A stretch of DNA of 64,000 nt from Cryphonectria parasitica EP155 (taxonomy: Eukaryota; Ascomycota; Sordariomycetes; Diaporthales; Cryphonectriaceae), in the NCBI RefSeq assembly GCF_011745365.1, contig NW_024468913.1, positions 3,720,001-3,784,000 of the forward strand, read 5' to 3'. Below the pieces are notes generated by a model, which searched no databases, was not told the origin of the DNA, and saw only the letters and a list, made by a program, of their open reading frames with translations. Shown piece by piece: positions 24,300 through 36,958 of this stretch. The stretch's first letter is position 1, and each line of letters opens with the position of its first letter. A program made the position numbers and the translations under genes.

Positions 24300-24335
24300 C
24301 TTCTCTCTTCTCTTCTCTCTCTCTCTCTCTCTCTC
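24300..24335. repeat. CT-rich simple repeat
   Basis: TTCTCTTCTC passes into a pure CT run in the gene-free stretch upstream of RSR1. Confidence 0.8.
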
Positions 24336-25229
24336 TTCTGGTTTCTTCACACCCTTTTCTAGGTATGGACCGGTAACAAAGCTGATATGGCCGAGTTGTG
24401 AGGTGTTTCCAAGCCGGGCTGTTCACCTAGTCATGTATGTATGTACTCGGTGCGACGGCCCAAGGATCAGGTGCGCCTTGCCTTGCCTGAGGTCTACGGC
24501 AGCCAAGGGCCCCCCTTGACTGACCGATCCCCGTAATTGGCAAGGTAGCGACGCAGTCTGTGCGGTCAGGCACGCACTCGGAGCCCGTGGGAGAAAGGCT
24601 GGCCCATACAGCCCAGAAGCTGGTGCGTGGCAGGGCTGTCACTGATCAGAGCGCTGACCGGCTGTGCTCGTAGGCGGCAAACGGTGTGCAACGCGAGCGG
24701 GAGGCGAGAAAACACCTTCGTACAAAAAGAATACGGACGCGAGGCGGGGGAGGGAGGGAGACAGAGAGAGGCTGGTTGGGCTGGGCTGGGCTGGGCTGGC
24801 GCACGGTAGAAGAATCCAAGACAGGGGGTCCAGATAGGGAACACGCGAGCGAGGAGGTTGAGCAGTACCCTATTGTAAGCCGAGGGCAGACCTGTCCAAT
24901 GGAAATACAAGGAAGGCTTCAACCGGTCAGGGACTGCGCGACGACGACACGCAACTCTGTGTGTGAAGGACACCGGAAGAGGGGAGAGAGGGTGCCCTGA
25001 GGGTCAATCAAACTTCTAGAAGGGAATTGAGGATGGATGCACGAGGGTTTTTAGACCCGACGTAGGGGTATCCGTTCAAAAACAGAAAGATTGAAGGGGA
25101 TTTGAGCCGAGCAACGAGGTTCAAGAAGCGGAGCTCTGTGTGTGTGTAAGAGTGAGAGTGAGAGAGAGCGTACGTGAGTATGTGTGTGCTTGTGTGCCTG
25201 TGCCTGTGCCAGGCCTGGACTGGAGCCCA

Positions 25230-25276
25230 GCAAACACACACACACACTCTCTCTCTCTCTCTCTCTCTCTCTTTTT
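25230..25276. repeat. Compound (CA)n(CT)n microsatellite
   Basis: A CA run passes directly into a CT run of about 17 units. GT and GA runs lie just upstream (25137-25190), so the two halves are roughly complementary. Confidence 0.8.
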
Positions 25277-26837
25277 CTCCCACCCACACGCACACACACA
25301 AGCCCCCTCCCCCCAAACAATACACACACAATCTCTCAACTTGTTGACATTGTGGTTTGACGGCAAGGTACCTTGACCAGAAGTAAGATGAAATTCTGAG
25401 GAATTCTCCGAAGCGGTAGCTACTGGCTCGCCAGTGTCTCCATTTGCCTACCCGGCTTTTTGTTATTATTGCTCTGTTTTATCATCTTTGTTTTGATTTT
25501 TGCTTCCCCCCCCTCTTCTGCCCTTTTTTTCTTCTTCGTTTCTGTTCTAAAGAAAGGAAAAGAAGTTTCCTCTTGTTTTCCCTCCCTTCATTTTCCCTGG
25601 GAATGGTTTTGTTTTTTCTGCCTTGGTTCATTTTCTGTCTCTGTTCTCTTATCTCCCCCGTTCTTCTTCTCTTTTGTTCTTCCCCGCCTCCTCACCTTTT
25701 TCCCTCCTCTTCCTAGCAGATCACTACTCAGACTGCACTTCTGGAGTAAAGACAGAGTGTGCTGTGGGTCGTCAAAAGCTTGCAATCACCCTCTTGGCTC
25801 CATCCTGTCTTGTCTCGTTCGTCCTCCGGGGGGCGCTACTGCATAAGAGCCCCCGAGGTGCAGGCGCTCGAGGTCCCACTGTGGGTGGTCCCTGGTTACC
25901 AGGGCTTCTGAATCTCAGGGCGCACCTCATGGGCCCAAGTGGGCTGGGCCGAGACTTTTGGGGCCTTTCCGTGCCGGCTGGCCCCTCCAAGCAGCAGCCT
26001 GGACCAACCACGAACTGTCTTCCAGGCGAGTCAGCTGCAGGCCACCCGCCTTCCTGCTTTCCCCGGAGGGCCCCTGTAGAAGCAGTTGGGAGGGCCTGCC
26101 CACGTTTGAAAATTCAAAACATCCATAGGAAGGAGAGAAGAGAAAAGAGGAAAGAAGCAACGAACAGGGAGGGAAGAAAAAAAAGTAGGAAGGAAACGGA
26201 AATGAAAGGGAAGGAGACAAAGAAAGAAAAAAAGAGAAAAAGAAGATGAAAAGGAAAGAAAGGAGAAAACAACCCCCTCCACCTCAGAAGCTTCCAATTC
26301 CACTCCAATCACGACCCTCCCCCTCTCCCTTCTCTCCTCCTCAACCTCCACCACAACCACCACCACTACCACCAACATTGCTCCACAGCGCAGCGATCCA
26401 CGCCCGCCCATAACCCCTCGCACCAAGTCACCGACAACCTGTCTCGACCCGCCCATGTTGAGTAAAAGATCCACTCCTCCACCCGGAAACCTTGTCGCCA
26501 TGCACAACTCGGCTCCACAATACTAGAGCTTCTGGACTGCTTTGGGAAATGCCGTCTCTCCTGGAGGATCGCCTTGCCTTCTGTGTGGCTACCATGGCGT
26601 TGGGTATGATCCCGAGCAGGGAGGAACGGCGCCATTCCATCCCGGAACTTCTCCATGTTAAGCCCTCTCAAGTGGCAATCACCACTCGACAGCGCTCCAT
26701 GACCTAGAACCATCGACAGCAATAACTCGAGAGTGCTGTTACATACACCATGTACCGTGGTACTGACTGTACTATGGTGCCAGGTCCCTACGCCGGTGCT
26801 CTTTACACGCTACATTCGATACAACACAGGCTCACAA

Positions 26838-26861
26838 GCTAACAGGCTAACAGGCTAACAG
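26838..26861. repeat. Three tandem copies of the octamer GCTAACAG
   Basis: Three exact tandem copies lie in gene-free sequence. The unit resembles a fungal branch site followed by AG, which may be coincidence. Confidence 0.8.
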
Positions 26862-29800
26862 CCATCTTGCGTTGTCTTTTGTACCAAGGCTGGCAGTATG
26901 TAGGGAAACGCGACAGACCTGCCTGGTCTCCACGGTGTCGCCTCCGAGTCCCAGCCGGTGCAGACTGAGTTTACAGCAGGCACCAACGGTTTTCTCCGTC
27001 TCTGGCCTACGGCTATCGCTGTCTGGCCCACACTAGCATTGTCGCACAAGCCGCTCTGACCGCAGGCGTTTTCATCCCGAGAGCAACGTCGAAACAGACA
27101 CCAATTCAAGCGGCTCCTGTCCTCTCCATGCAGCCGTGCCTGGCTAAGCTGAAAACAGGATCCAGGCCATCAGCTGTGGGCTACCTCGATTCCAACCGCC
27201 TCCTTCTCTCTCATCGCCGTCCGTCCCACTTCATTGAAGCTCGGCAACAAGTTACCCTGCTGTGGCATAGTGGCAAAGCGGCTCTTGCCGACCCGCAACT
27301 TGACCGCCTTGACACGAAGTCCTGCATAGTCACACAGAGTCTTCTGCTAATTCACGCAGTGCTCTGTGGCCAATACAGAGCGACGATTCCATGGACGAGC
27401 TAGTTTCCCTTTAGAAGGCCACGAGATACGTCCTGCGGGGGAACTAGGCCAACATGTGCTTCCTTGTCAGCGGGAGGGTGAACTCCATCACTAGGAACAT
27501 TTCCAAGCCTTGAAACCGCCCTCAATCTATATCTAGGAGGTATTCGAGATGGCCCTGGCCCATGATCTAACGGCAGCACCTTTTCTAAGATTCTTGCCAG
27601 CTCAGCTCACCTCCCTCCCCTCAGCAACGTGTTGATGATGTGGTCTCGGTGCCGCTGAAGATATCATTCTTTGTCGCCGTCAAAAGTTGTCTGTTGGGCT
27701 CTCTCTACTTAACTAGAGTTTTGCGACATAGTGAGGCCCACGAATGTTGTAACTTCCGATAAAAATACGCAGGACTCAAGGCCAAGGGGGCCCTTGAAGC
27801 TCAGCACGAGGAACACTCAGTCGTCCTCACAAGGCAACAAGTCAAAACACTAAGATGATCGATGATCCCTAATGCCTAAGTGAGATGTACCTTTCTAGAG
27901 TCATCCCAAGACACCAAATGTGGACGAGAAATACTTGTCAATTGATACGTGGCTCAACGGGCAGCACGCAGCACTGTCTTTTGTGTGGTGGGCCACTGCC
28001 ACGGCGCGGCTCTGGCCCTCTTCTGGCTTACTGCTCTGCTCTCACACACTTGGCCTCCTCATGGGAACTATTGGTTTGCAATTCGCCTCTCAGCAAGGTG
28101 GTTTTTGGCATGGCACACGTCGTGTCACCTGGGGTGGCCCCGAGAACTTGGCGGATGCCATGTACAAGAGGGCTGCGAGGTGACGGATCCGGTAGCGCTG
28201 AGCCGTTAGACACGCTGTCTATACAGGTCTGGCCTGGGCTGCAAGCACCTCTTTCAAGCACACCCTGACCGGTCGTCGCCTAAAGACATGGGCACCTGCA
28301 CTATTGCTGTGCATATAGCCTAAAGGACTGACATCACAGGTCTCGACCGTGTCAGCAGGTCTTCCTCGGCGGGTGCTCGCCGATGCTGAACATGATCCAT
28401 TGCTCCGATTGTCAAGACTAAGCCTCGGAGGTCCCGAGCGCAACACATTACGAGGCTTCAAGGAGCGCCTCAGAAAGTGACAAGCCCACATGGGGTGCTG
28501 TTACTCGCTGCTGAGGCAAGTGACACGTCAAAAGCTTGTAGGCCTAGGACATGACAAGACCGTGGAGGGACGACAGCAGGGCATCTTGACATACTGTGTG
28601 CTGGACCACATCACTTTACCTGGCACCGGTAAACAGTACCTTCTTGCCCACCTGGACAGACTGACAAGTGCCGGCGGTGGAGCATTGGGTGGGAGCAGCT
28701 GCAATGCTGCGGCGGTGTTGTTCTGCAGACATTCTCATCCCTTATTCAACGTGAAGAGGAAAACAGCCCCCCTCCCCTCCCCCGGGAGGGAGTATTCGGT
28801 GGCCGGAGAGAGTATTCAAGCCGAGCGGACTCGCCTAGCTGCGGAACGCTCATCGAGGACAGGGAAGCACCCCTCTCGGCACATTGCAGCGGTCGCCAAA
28901 CTAACGTGCCTCGATGTCATGTCGTTACTCCCCTTCTCCTCTTCTGTTCTACCCATCTTGATGTGTCAGTACTCATTGTCACTTTTGGTGAACACAAACA
29001 AACTCATAGTCGCGGTCGAGGGGACGTGTAGGCACCGCAGGTCAGGGAGTTCGCATCAAAAGACCGGTTGTCCGTAGTTGACCAAGTCCCCGATACAACC
29101 CCGACTTACCGGTCGTGATCCTTGCCTCAGGATCTTGGCGGTCAGTTCAGGTGTCTTCATGTCACGTCACGGTGATGAATCAAACATCTCATCCAGCAAC
29201 TGCCGCCCAATAGTACTAGCTCCAACTCATCAGGTGGTGAGTGCCCCCTTGCTGCAAACCCTGGCCTGCATAATATCCCGGCACGCTGGTTTGGCAGCTG
29301 TGGAACGTTTGCGCCCGCTCCTTTCGGTCCTGGTCTCGGCTCTCAGGGGACGAGGCCTGGGTGGCTGTCGGCATGAGCGAGCTACGCCTTCACTCCTGAC
29401 TCTCTGTGAACCCTGTCTGGACTGGACTGCAGTTACGCTGGCCGGCGCCCCGCGACAGAACAGGACTGGCAGCGCGGCTAGACGTTAGTCGCGGCTGCAG
29501 GAGCAGAGTGTCTGGTGGGGAGAGTGCGAGTTGACCGTCAATGTCATACCTAGTCCCTTCCCGAGCTCGGTTAACATGCTTCACCGTCATCCCGTACACG
29601 GCGCCAGCCGAGCCACGTGCATGATAAGCAACGGGCCGGATTGTTCGTCTTATGTGAATGGCCTGCCTCATGTGCGAAACGATGAGGTGTACCCAACACA
29701 GTATCTCTATAGACGAGAAGGAGGGGCATTCTCTCCCCATCCGGGCCTGTGAAATCAATCTTCCAGACGCAACAGTGAAATGTAGCACACCGAAGTACTA

Positions 29801-30433
29801 CCGGAGCCTGTACTTGAGCCGTACTAAATCAGAGAAAAGACCAAGCAGAACACCTTCGCCGACCTAATTGGTATCCTTTGGTGGTACCAAGACGTATTTT
29901 TGATCGAAGATCATGCATCTTATTTCGCCAAAATTCAGCATGACGGGAAACTCAGTCCCATTACTGCGCTGTGTGTGAGCTGGGCGAAGCTGATGCCCAT
30001 CGGGAAGTTTCGACTCCGCGGCCAGATGTCTTGGAGGCAGCAGGAGGACTTCGATGCCAACGCCGTCTCGGGCCGTGTACATACGATTATTTATTCGTTC
30101 TTTTCTTCTTTCTCTATTTTTAGCGCTGAGTGTGCATCGTCGCCTTGACCTCATCGTGGTTCCGCCGTAAAATGATCCATCGGATTTCACAGCGCTGGTG
30201 GTTACCGTAGGGCAACACATTGGCCATGCCTAGCACCAAAGCAAGTCATTACCAGTTTTCCAAGATCTTGAGGGGAGCTTTGTCATAATGTGAATCCAAC
30301 TTTCTTACGGTATAGTTGCGGCTTGGTTTTGCGCCAGATGCTCTATTTCGCCCATGATACACGCATCGCCTATGACTTCCAAGACTTGCTCCTTACACAG
30401 AACCAGCCTATCGGCATCACAGGGCGCCATTGG

Positions 30434-31679
30434 CTACACTGTCGACGCGACTCCCCGCCCCCAGGTCGGGCCACTGTCGCTCAAGCTTTCTTCCCCCCCA
30501 TCATTCCCATCCCCTGTTATCTGTGCCGGATTTATGTCCGGTTCAGGTGCCACCCCTAGTTCCGTGTCCTTCTCAGATTCGGCCCGTCTCTTCCGAAGCT
30601 TGCGGCCTTTCCTCTCGGCGAACTTGAAGGGAATGCCTTGCTGCTCATGCTCGGCTGCAACGTCGTCGAATGTCTTGCCCTGTGTCTTTGCTTCCTTTCG
30701 GATCTTACGCGTCCGCAACAGCCAGATGATGTGGCTAGAGAAGATCCCTAGCTCCAGACAGCAGCTATTGAGAGTCACGTGAGCCCTTGGCCGTCTGTGG
30801 GTGATACTTGAGGGCAAAAGCAAGATAGGTAATCTTACCAGACTATGTATATAATGCCACCGAGAACATCAAAGGTGGTTTGAGCGACTGCAAATGTGGC
30901 TGTCAGCAGGGGTGATCGGGTTTGCCGAGTGGTGCCTGGCTAGCCCTAATAACATATAGACCTACCGAGTGCCATGAGCGAGAAGAATGCGCCGCAGCAG
31001 TCCATGGTGAGGAATATCTAATGTTTCCTTTCAATCAGTTACCAGCCCGAGCTCGGATTTTTCATGTAAGGCACTTTGGGCACAGTGGCGTACCCAGTTG
31101 ATCCCAATCACACGTCCCCTCCTCTTCCAGATTTCGCCATACGGAGGCAGAAGGCCTGCCGCCAACAGGATGGAGGCAACGATGCCTATCACCAATACCG
31201 GCGTCCCATTGCCCGCGAGATAGATCGGCTGCGGGATATTTTGTTGTCAACATCGAAGGAGGCTATGACAGCAAACGGGAAACCGGGGGGGGGGGGCCTT
31301 ACAAACTTACCTGTATAGTGAGGATGAGCGCCGCCTCCACACCACCAAACACCAGCCCCGTTCCGACACCAAGCAGCGCAGCTGTCCAGACCCTCCACTT
31401 GCTGTGGTAGACCAGCGTCTGCGTCCAACTGACGAGGCACAGGGCCATGAAGCACTGCGGCTGCACCTGGATGGGGATGTTGAAGTTCTGCACGATGCTG
31501 TAGACGCCAAAAGGGACGCCGCACAGTGCCCACAGGAACATCATGCTGCTCGGGAGACCGTCGGTTGATTTGGTGCGCCAGTTGGTCCAGATCTGCGGGA
31601 CGAGCTGAACACACCAGAGGATGGTCCCTATGGTACCGAGGACGTCTGCCGAGACAGGAATCGAGGTCTGGGGGGCCAT
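30434..31679 (-). CDS. PQ-loop repeat membrane protein
   Basis: Five exons (31679-31311, 31228-31094, 31017-30966, 30887-30839, 30764-30434) encode 311 residues; the four introns are 74-82 bp. The first PQ loop is at about residues 25-43 (VQLVPQIWTNWRTKSTDGLP). The second is degenerate (GLLPPYGEIWKRRGRVIGIN). About seven hydrophobic helices precede a hydrophilic C-terminal tail of about 95 residues, which is basic and then acidic. PQ-loop proteins are SWEET/cystinosin-fold transporters, often of lysosome or vacuole; substrates here are unknown. The family also includes yeast Ypq and the scramblase regulator Any1, so a transport role is inference. The start ATG follows a leader with a G run at 31691. 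It is divergent from CMS1. Confidence 0.82.
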
Positions 31680-32922
31680 TTTGAGGAGGAAGGGGGGGGG
31701 GGGTGGAGATGTGTCGAATTATCTGCAAGAAGTCGTGATGGTCGGGCTGCGTTGACCTAACGAGCGTAGTTCATAGAATGAACACGCCGTGCCCACCACC
31801 AGCCGTCCCCCAGAGAGAGATGCAAACACGAAACACTCGTCAAGTCCACAGAAATGAACAAGACAGGCTCGTTCGGCTGTAATATAACACAGAGTGAGAG
31901 AGGACAAGAGAAAAAAAGCTGATAAGTATCGACTCTTTTTTGCCTTCAACACCTGGAAATGACGTGTATTAAAAAACGCTTGGCCGGAAACAAAAGTCTC
32001 TGCTTATACACCTCGTAAAGCTGAGAGAGGACACTTAAAGGACCAAGCAGCACAGAAACACAAGTGATGAGACGTCGCAGGCCGAGAGACTTCTTTCGTC
32101 TTGCGTCTATATTCTTCAGGAAAACAATACATGGTTGAAGCAGAGTGGATCTTCACACAGGTCTGTCCAAAGAATCTCTCAAGCCGTCATCGACCGATGA
32201 CCGGCCAGAGAGGAGGTATTCCCGAGCGGATCGCTCGCCCCACCACCTACTTTGTCCTTTTCGGCACCGACGTCCATTACGCCTTGTGGAACGGGAGTGC
32301 CGCTCACGGTCCGGGATTCGCTATTGTTATTTTCAGGAATTGTGCCTTTCTTGTGGTGAACGAATGAAGGCCTTTTCAGAGCCTTGGGCGTAAATGTCGT
32401 GTGTTTTCACCAGAGTAGTATTTTGAAGGCTGACCCATCATGTCTTACATGTTGTGCTGTGCAGGCGAGCTGCAAGTCGTAATCATGCTTCTGAGCCCTA
32501 ACCCTGGGCTTGAGTAGTAACATCTGGTCGCACTGTGGGCTGGTTCTTGGACATGGGCTGATTAAGCTTGACTGAGCCTAAATTGTACAGTAAGTATAGC
32601 ACAAAAGAACTGTGCTTTCTGATTTTCAACATGGATCCTTAGGGAAAATATCATTGGCAAAACTTTAATGGCAAGCACGTTCCATTGGTGAACGAGTAGA
32701 CCTCAACCTCACTTACTGCTTGGTTCATCTTCCGCAGATTTGAGATTTCACGTTCTCATCTTGAAAAGAACACCCTCATTTCGTACCGAAATTCTCTTTT
32801 TCTCACAGGGCATACCAGTACTGCCGCCTTCAAGTATCAACAGAAGGTTGTCTCACCCAAGTAATCGAGACGGTCCTCACCTCGTCCTTCCTCTCTCTCA
32901 CCTCATTACACAAGCCACCAAG
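31680..32922. other. Divergent intergenic region between the PQ-loop gene and CMS1
   Basis: This is 1.2 kb holding both promoters. A G/GT-rich run lies at 31690-31702 just upstream of the PQ-loop start, and there is a pyrimidine-rich leader before CMS1. No gene is seen. Confidence 0.4.
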
Positions 32923-34075
32923 ATGTCAAAACCAACAACACAGAAATCCCACCCCGCCAGGTCAGGATCAAAAAAAAGAAAGGCACCTTCGGACGACGAT
33001 GTTCGAGGCACTGAGGACAGGACGCAGCAGAAGGTGGCGGTAGCAGCAGCAACAACAGCCCCACGCGCCTCCAAGAGACCCAAGCAGAAGAAGAACCGCC
33101 GCCCAGACGCCGAGGACGAGGAAGCGCTGTTTGACCTCGACCTGGGCGTCAACACCATCTTCGGCCGCATGGACCCAGACCTGCTCACCGACTACGTGGC
33201 GGCCAACACCAAGCGCTTCGGCACCGAGCTGTCTGCCATCGAGCTCTCGGACCTGTACGTCCCCGCGGGCGCGGTCAGGGACACGACTGCATTTTCCAAG
33301 ACGAGGGTGAAGGAGAACCTGGCCGAGTTTCTGGAGAAGTTTGCAGGTGGGGAGGATGAGCAGGAGAAGAAGCGGCTGGGGACGGCACCTAAGAAGTGTG
33401 GGAGTCCGCACACGATTGTGGTGGCGGGGGCGGGGCTGCGGGCTGCGGATCTAGTGAGGTGAGGTTGCGCCATTTTCCTATTCCTGTGGTGCGAAAGAAG
33501 AAGGAGAAGGAGAAGGAGAGAGCTGAAGGGTCTCGGGGATGGGGGATGCGTATGCTGACTATAAGACAGGGCGACGAGGAAATTTCAAAAGAAGGAAAAT
33601 GTGGTTGCGAAGCTGGTAAGTTGTTGACATGGTGGTCCCCACGCCGTGCTTCTAGTTGGGAAGGAATGCGTGCTTACCAGGTCACACAGTTCGCGAAGCA
33701 CTTCAAGGTCGCAGAGCAGGTCGATTTTCTCAAGAAAAACAGGACGGGCATCGCCGTTGGCACCCCAGCCCGTCTGGCAGCCCTGTTAGAAGACGGTGAG
33801 TTTGTTCATCCATGGAAAGGTGAAAGCAAAGAGAAAGAAAGAACTGCATCGGCTATACAACGCACAAGATAATCTGGCTAACACTGGAAGCAGGAGCACT
33901 ATCCATTGAACACCTCAAGAGGATCGTCATTGACGCCTCGCACATCGACCAGAAGAAGAGAGGCATCATGGATATGAAAGACACTATGATGCCGCTTGCT
34001 CAGTGGTTAACGAGGAAAGAGTTTAGGGAGAGGTATGGTGATCTGGACAAGCCTTTGGACCTACTGTTCTTCTGA
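32923..34075 (+). CDS. CMS1: CMS1-like 90S pre-ribosome component
   Basis: Four exons (32923-33458, 33570-33615, 33690-33795, 33894-34075) encode 289 residues. The first 80 residues are Lys/Arg/Ala rich with nuclear-localisation-like clusters (KKRK, KRPKQKKNRR). The rest follows the Cms1 family: an acidic LFDLDLG segment, then HTIVVAGAGLRAADLVRATR, then TGIAVGTPARLAALLEDG, then IVIDASHIDQKKRGIMDMKD. These resemble decayed RecA-like helicase motifs without a P-loop Lys/Thr. Yeast Cms1 is part of the U3-containing small-subunit processome. The frame could begin upstream at 32740, but Met at 32923 starts the conserved-looking basic region. The 3' end is convergent with the next minus-strand gene, 2.2 kb away. 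Confidence 0.83.
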
Positions 34076-36271
34076 GGGCTGCAGAGGCTCATGTCCTGAT
34101 GTGGACGGGTCAATGGTGCTCGTTCAGATAGGTGATATTGGCGTGTGATGCTGAGCAGGACGGTGACATAGCCTGCGGAGGATGGGAGCAAGGCACATGG
34201 CGACAGCGGACCTGCATACCACAGCGCAATAGCCAACCACCAGCAACAAGCTCAGGCGTTGCAAGCAGAAAAGGAAAGGCCTAGACCTGGCCAGACAGAA
34301 TCAGTGTGCAGCCATGGTGCACGTCGGTCTGCACACTTACGAAGAAGCGATGAAGTTTCCAGTCACAGATGGTATTCGGGGTGGGTGGATCAAGCATGGC
34401 AGCAGCAGCAGTTATAACGGGCGCAATATGTGCTCGTCAAAGGTTGAGCGACTTGATCGGATGAAGTTGCTCTCCCTGTCTCGCTCTCTCTCTCGATGAT
34501 AATAATAATATCTCCCGTCGGGTTTCATGGCGCGTCTCGATTGCTCCCAGTAAACCTTGGTCCATTCCCTCACCCACTCGGACTTGTTCGTCATAAGACA
34601 GCATGCGGTCCTATCCAGCCATCCGAGCTACTGCCCCAGCGCAAAAAGCACAAACGTGGATCGAGTGTATAACATGTATTGTCGTGCCTGAAGACAGTTC
34701 GGCGCGTAGGACGTCCGCGACCGACAATCAGAGAGTAATTCCACCACCATGCCGACCTATCCGCGATCGTCTGCTTCTGAAATGACATCTCACTCATTAG
34801 GCTCGTCGCTCTCTCCCCACTTGTCTCGAATATATTGCCCCCTACCCCCTCAAACCCCCTCAAGTCCCGTCCGTCTTATGGAGTCCTGCCCTCCCGACCT
34901 CCAGTCAGCCCCCGGATGCCCGTCACCACGACCCACCCCGCTACGACAGCGATCACGGCGATCCTCAGCTCTCTGGCGACGCCCACGACGGCTGGGCTGA
35001 TGGTGAGTGTGTGGATGTGGTTGATGGCTCCTGAGTGTTCTGCTGCGAGGGCGAATGACTCCATCTTTCTGTTTTCTCTCTCTCTTTTTCCTGTTCTGTT
35101 CCTGTGGTGGTGGGTCCGGATAGGATGACCAGCAAAGTTGGTGGTATCCTTGCCAAGGACAGGCTTCAAGCTGTTCCAAATGCCCGTGGATGGAGTCCAG
35201 TCAAGACAGGAATAGTAGCCCCAGATTCAAGTGCAGAAATGTCAGAACGGCAGGTGGTGATGTGGGCGACAGATGGGATTGACGGTTGGCTTTTTCAGGG
35301 TTCACGAGAGAGGGTTACTAAATGAGCTTCGGGCACCAGTAGATTTTACAAAGAAGCGACGACGTGCCCACCCGAGTAGAGTAATTTCCAGAGCGTCCAA
35401 CCCTCAACCCGCGCAAGCAAGTTCAAAACTCGTCTACATTCTGTCCAATCTGGCCTGATCTCGTGTCGACACTCATTTTCTAGAAGATCTCCTTGCAGCA
35501 AGACACCTCAAATCGCCTTAGTTCCTTATGTCTTGTTTTGTTATTTTGTTCTGAATAAAAACTGAGACATGCACAGCAGCCTAACTCGAAGTCGCTTGAC
35601 CGCTCAACTGTGGCCAGCGCAGGATTGACTCGACATCTTTCTGCGTTTCTGCTGTCCGTGTTGTGGTGTCTATATCACGATAATGAATCAGAAAGAAAAG
35701 AAGAAAGAAGAAAAAAAAGAAAAAGAAGAAAAAGGAAGTTGACGGCTGAGGAACGACTTTGGTGATGATGGCCGTGCCAGGTTGATCGGGGCGCACGCCA
35801 CGCATTACGCCTGCCAGAGATCTATCCTGAAGGCCAACATCACCCTCCTGTCAGGACACCCATCTTGATTACCTCCAGGTTTCTGATATATCTGGAACAG
35901 CACATGGTCGTAGGGCTCTCATTTGTCTTGGTCTAGAGAGGTGCATAGAGCCTGATGCACAGAAGGAACGGTCGAGAAGGTCCACACGCCGCTCTCACTC
36001 GAGGCCAGGGAAAAGGGGGCACGAGCTTAGTATGTAATGGTCTGACTGGTTCTGATGCATGTGGCAGACTTGTATCGGCCGAGATGTATCGTGTGCTTAC
36101 CTCTTTCTTTCAAGTAGCACCTCGACTTGGATCCTTCTCGAATGGAGAACTGCATGCTTAAGGCACAAAAGGCGACAGGGTTTCCATATTTCCATATGTA
36201 AACTCGCGATCTGAGGAATTTGAAGGCAATGGTCTCATCCCTGCTTATTCGCACACCACAGCCTCCCGGGA
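34076..36271. other. Convergent intergenic region, no gene seen
   Basis: This is 2.2 kb between CMS1 and the 152-residue protein gene. It contains an A/G tract near 35693-35740. Short open frames on both strands have no domain. Confidence 0.4.
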
Positions 36272-36958
36272 TTAAACCCAGACCACACCACCGTGGTCTT
36301 TACCATCATCCTCAAGCCTCCCCTCCGTCTTCAGGCGTTCCAATTCTGCCTTGAATTTCTTGGTGATGGCGATGATGAACTCCGGAGAGCCCGGCGTCAG
36401 CCCCACCTTGGCGGCGTCGACCCTGAGCCAGGGGATTTGTCTCGCCCCTTCGGTGCTCGCGGCGAGCTCCTGGAGGCGGCTGATGATCTCGTCCGTGTAA
36501 CCGCCGCCGAAGAGGATCGCCCTCGGCGGGGAATCCCAGTTCCCCGTGCCCAGGGAGCTGCTGGGGCTGGGCGGGGCCTGATTTTTCAGGAGAAAGGGGA
36601 GTTCATTCTCGACGTTGGAAAGCAGGGCCAAGTGGATGACTAGATGGTTGTGATCTCATGTCAGAGCCTGACAATACTTTAATACAGAAAAAAAAAGTCC
36701 AATTCATAAGAATGGCCATTCGCAGCATGATACATCTTTGGACTTCAAACGAAGACTTCTTTGCCTTTTACATATTGACGTTGTTAAAAGCTCGCTCCGA
36801 ATCGGTCTTCCTCTTGGCAGCAAGGCTTTTGTTATAAGAAGAAGGATTACAAGACCGCGCGGCTCACCTTCATATTCAGGCTTCAACTGATCTATAACGG
36901 CACGCCCAATCTCCTCGTGAATACCAGTTGTGATGACAGGTGTCGCCTTGATTGACAT
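36272..36958 (-). CDS. Small fungal protein of unknown function, Rossmann-like start
   Basis: Exons 36958-36868 and 36639-36272 encode 152 residues, joined across a 228 bp intron with the junction YE/VIHLALL. The protein opens with a beta strand-loop-helix (TPVITTGIHEEIGRAVIDQL) and returns to a second strand (YEVIHLAL). Later segments (RAILFGGGYTDEIISRLQEL and IPWLRVDAAKVG) look like further alternating strands and helices. This suggests a small nucleotide-binding-like alpha/beta fold. The first loop reads TTGIHEEIG, not GxxGxxG. I recall similar hypothetical proteins in filamentous fungi but no assigned function. The intron is longer than most here. Confidence 0.6.

Larger units (their letters stand above)
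23204..30433. other. 7.2 kb stretch without a supportable gene
   Basis: The many open frames on both strands are under about 210 codons, lack any domain, and most follow simple-sequence tracts. The stretch contains A35 (23312-23346), CT tracts (24300-24335, 25245-25275, 25440-25730), a CA tract (25230-25245), a purine tract (26115-26270) and a small tandem octamer repeat. It includes the RSR1 promoter at its left end and the 3' flank of the PQ-loop gene at its right end. A non-coding transcript or a fast-evolving small-exon gene cannot be excluded. Confidence 0.45.

Noticed and set aside
25623..26249. 208-codon frame ending in a Lys/Glu-rich tail
   Set aside because: It is made of a pyrimidine tract followed by a purine tract; the charged tail is simple sequence.
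28490..29077. 195-codon frame in the gene-free stretch
   Set aside because: No domain, mixed composition, no homologous feel and no splice partners; about the length expected by chance among many frames.
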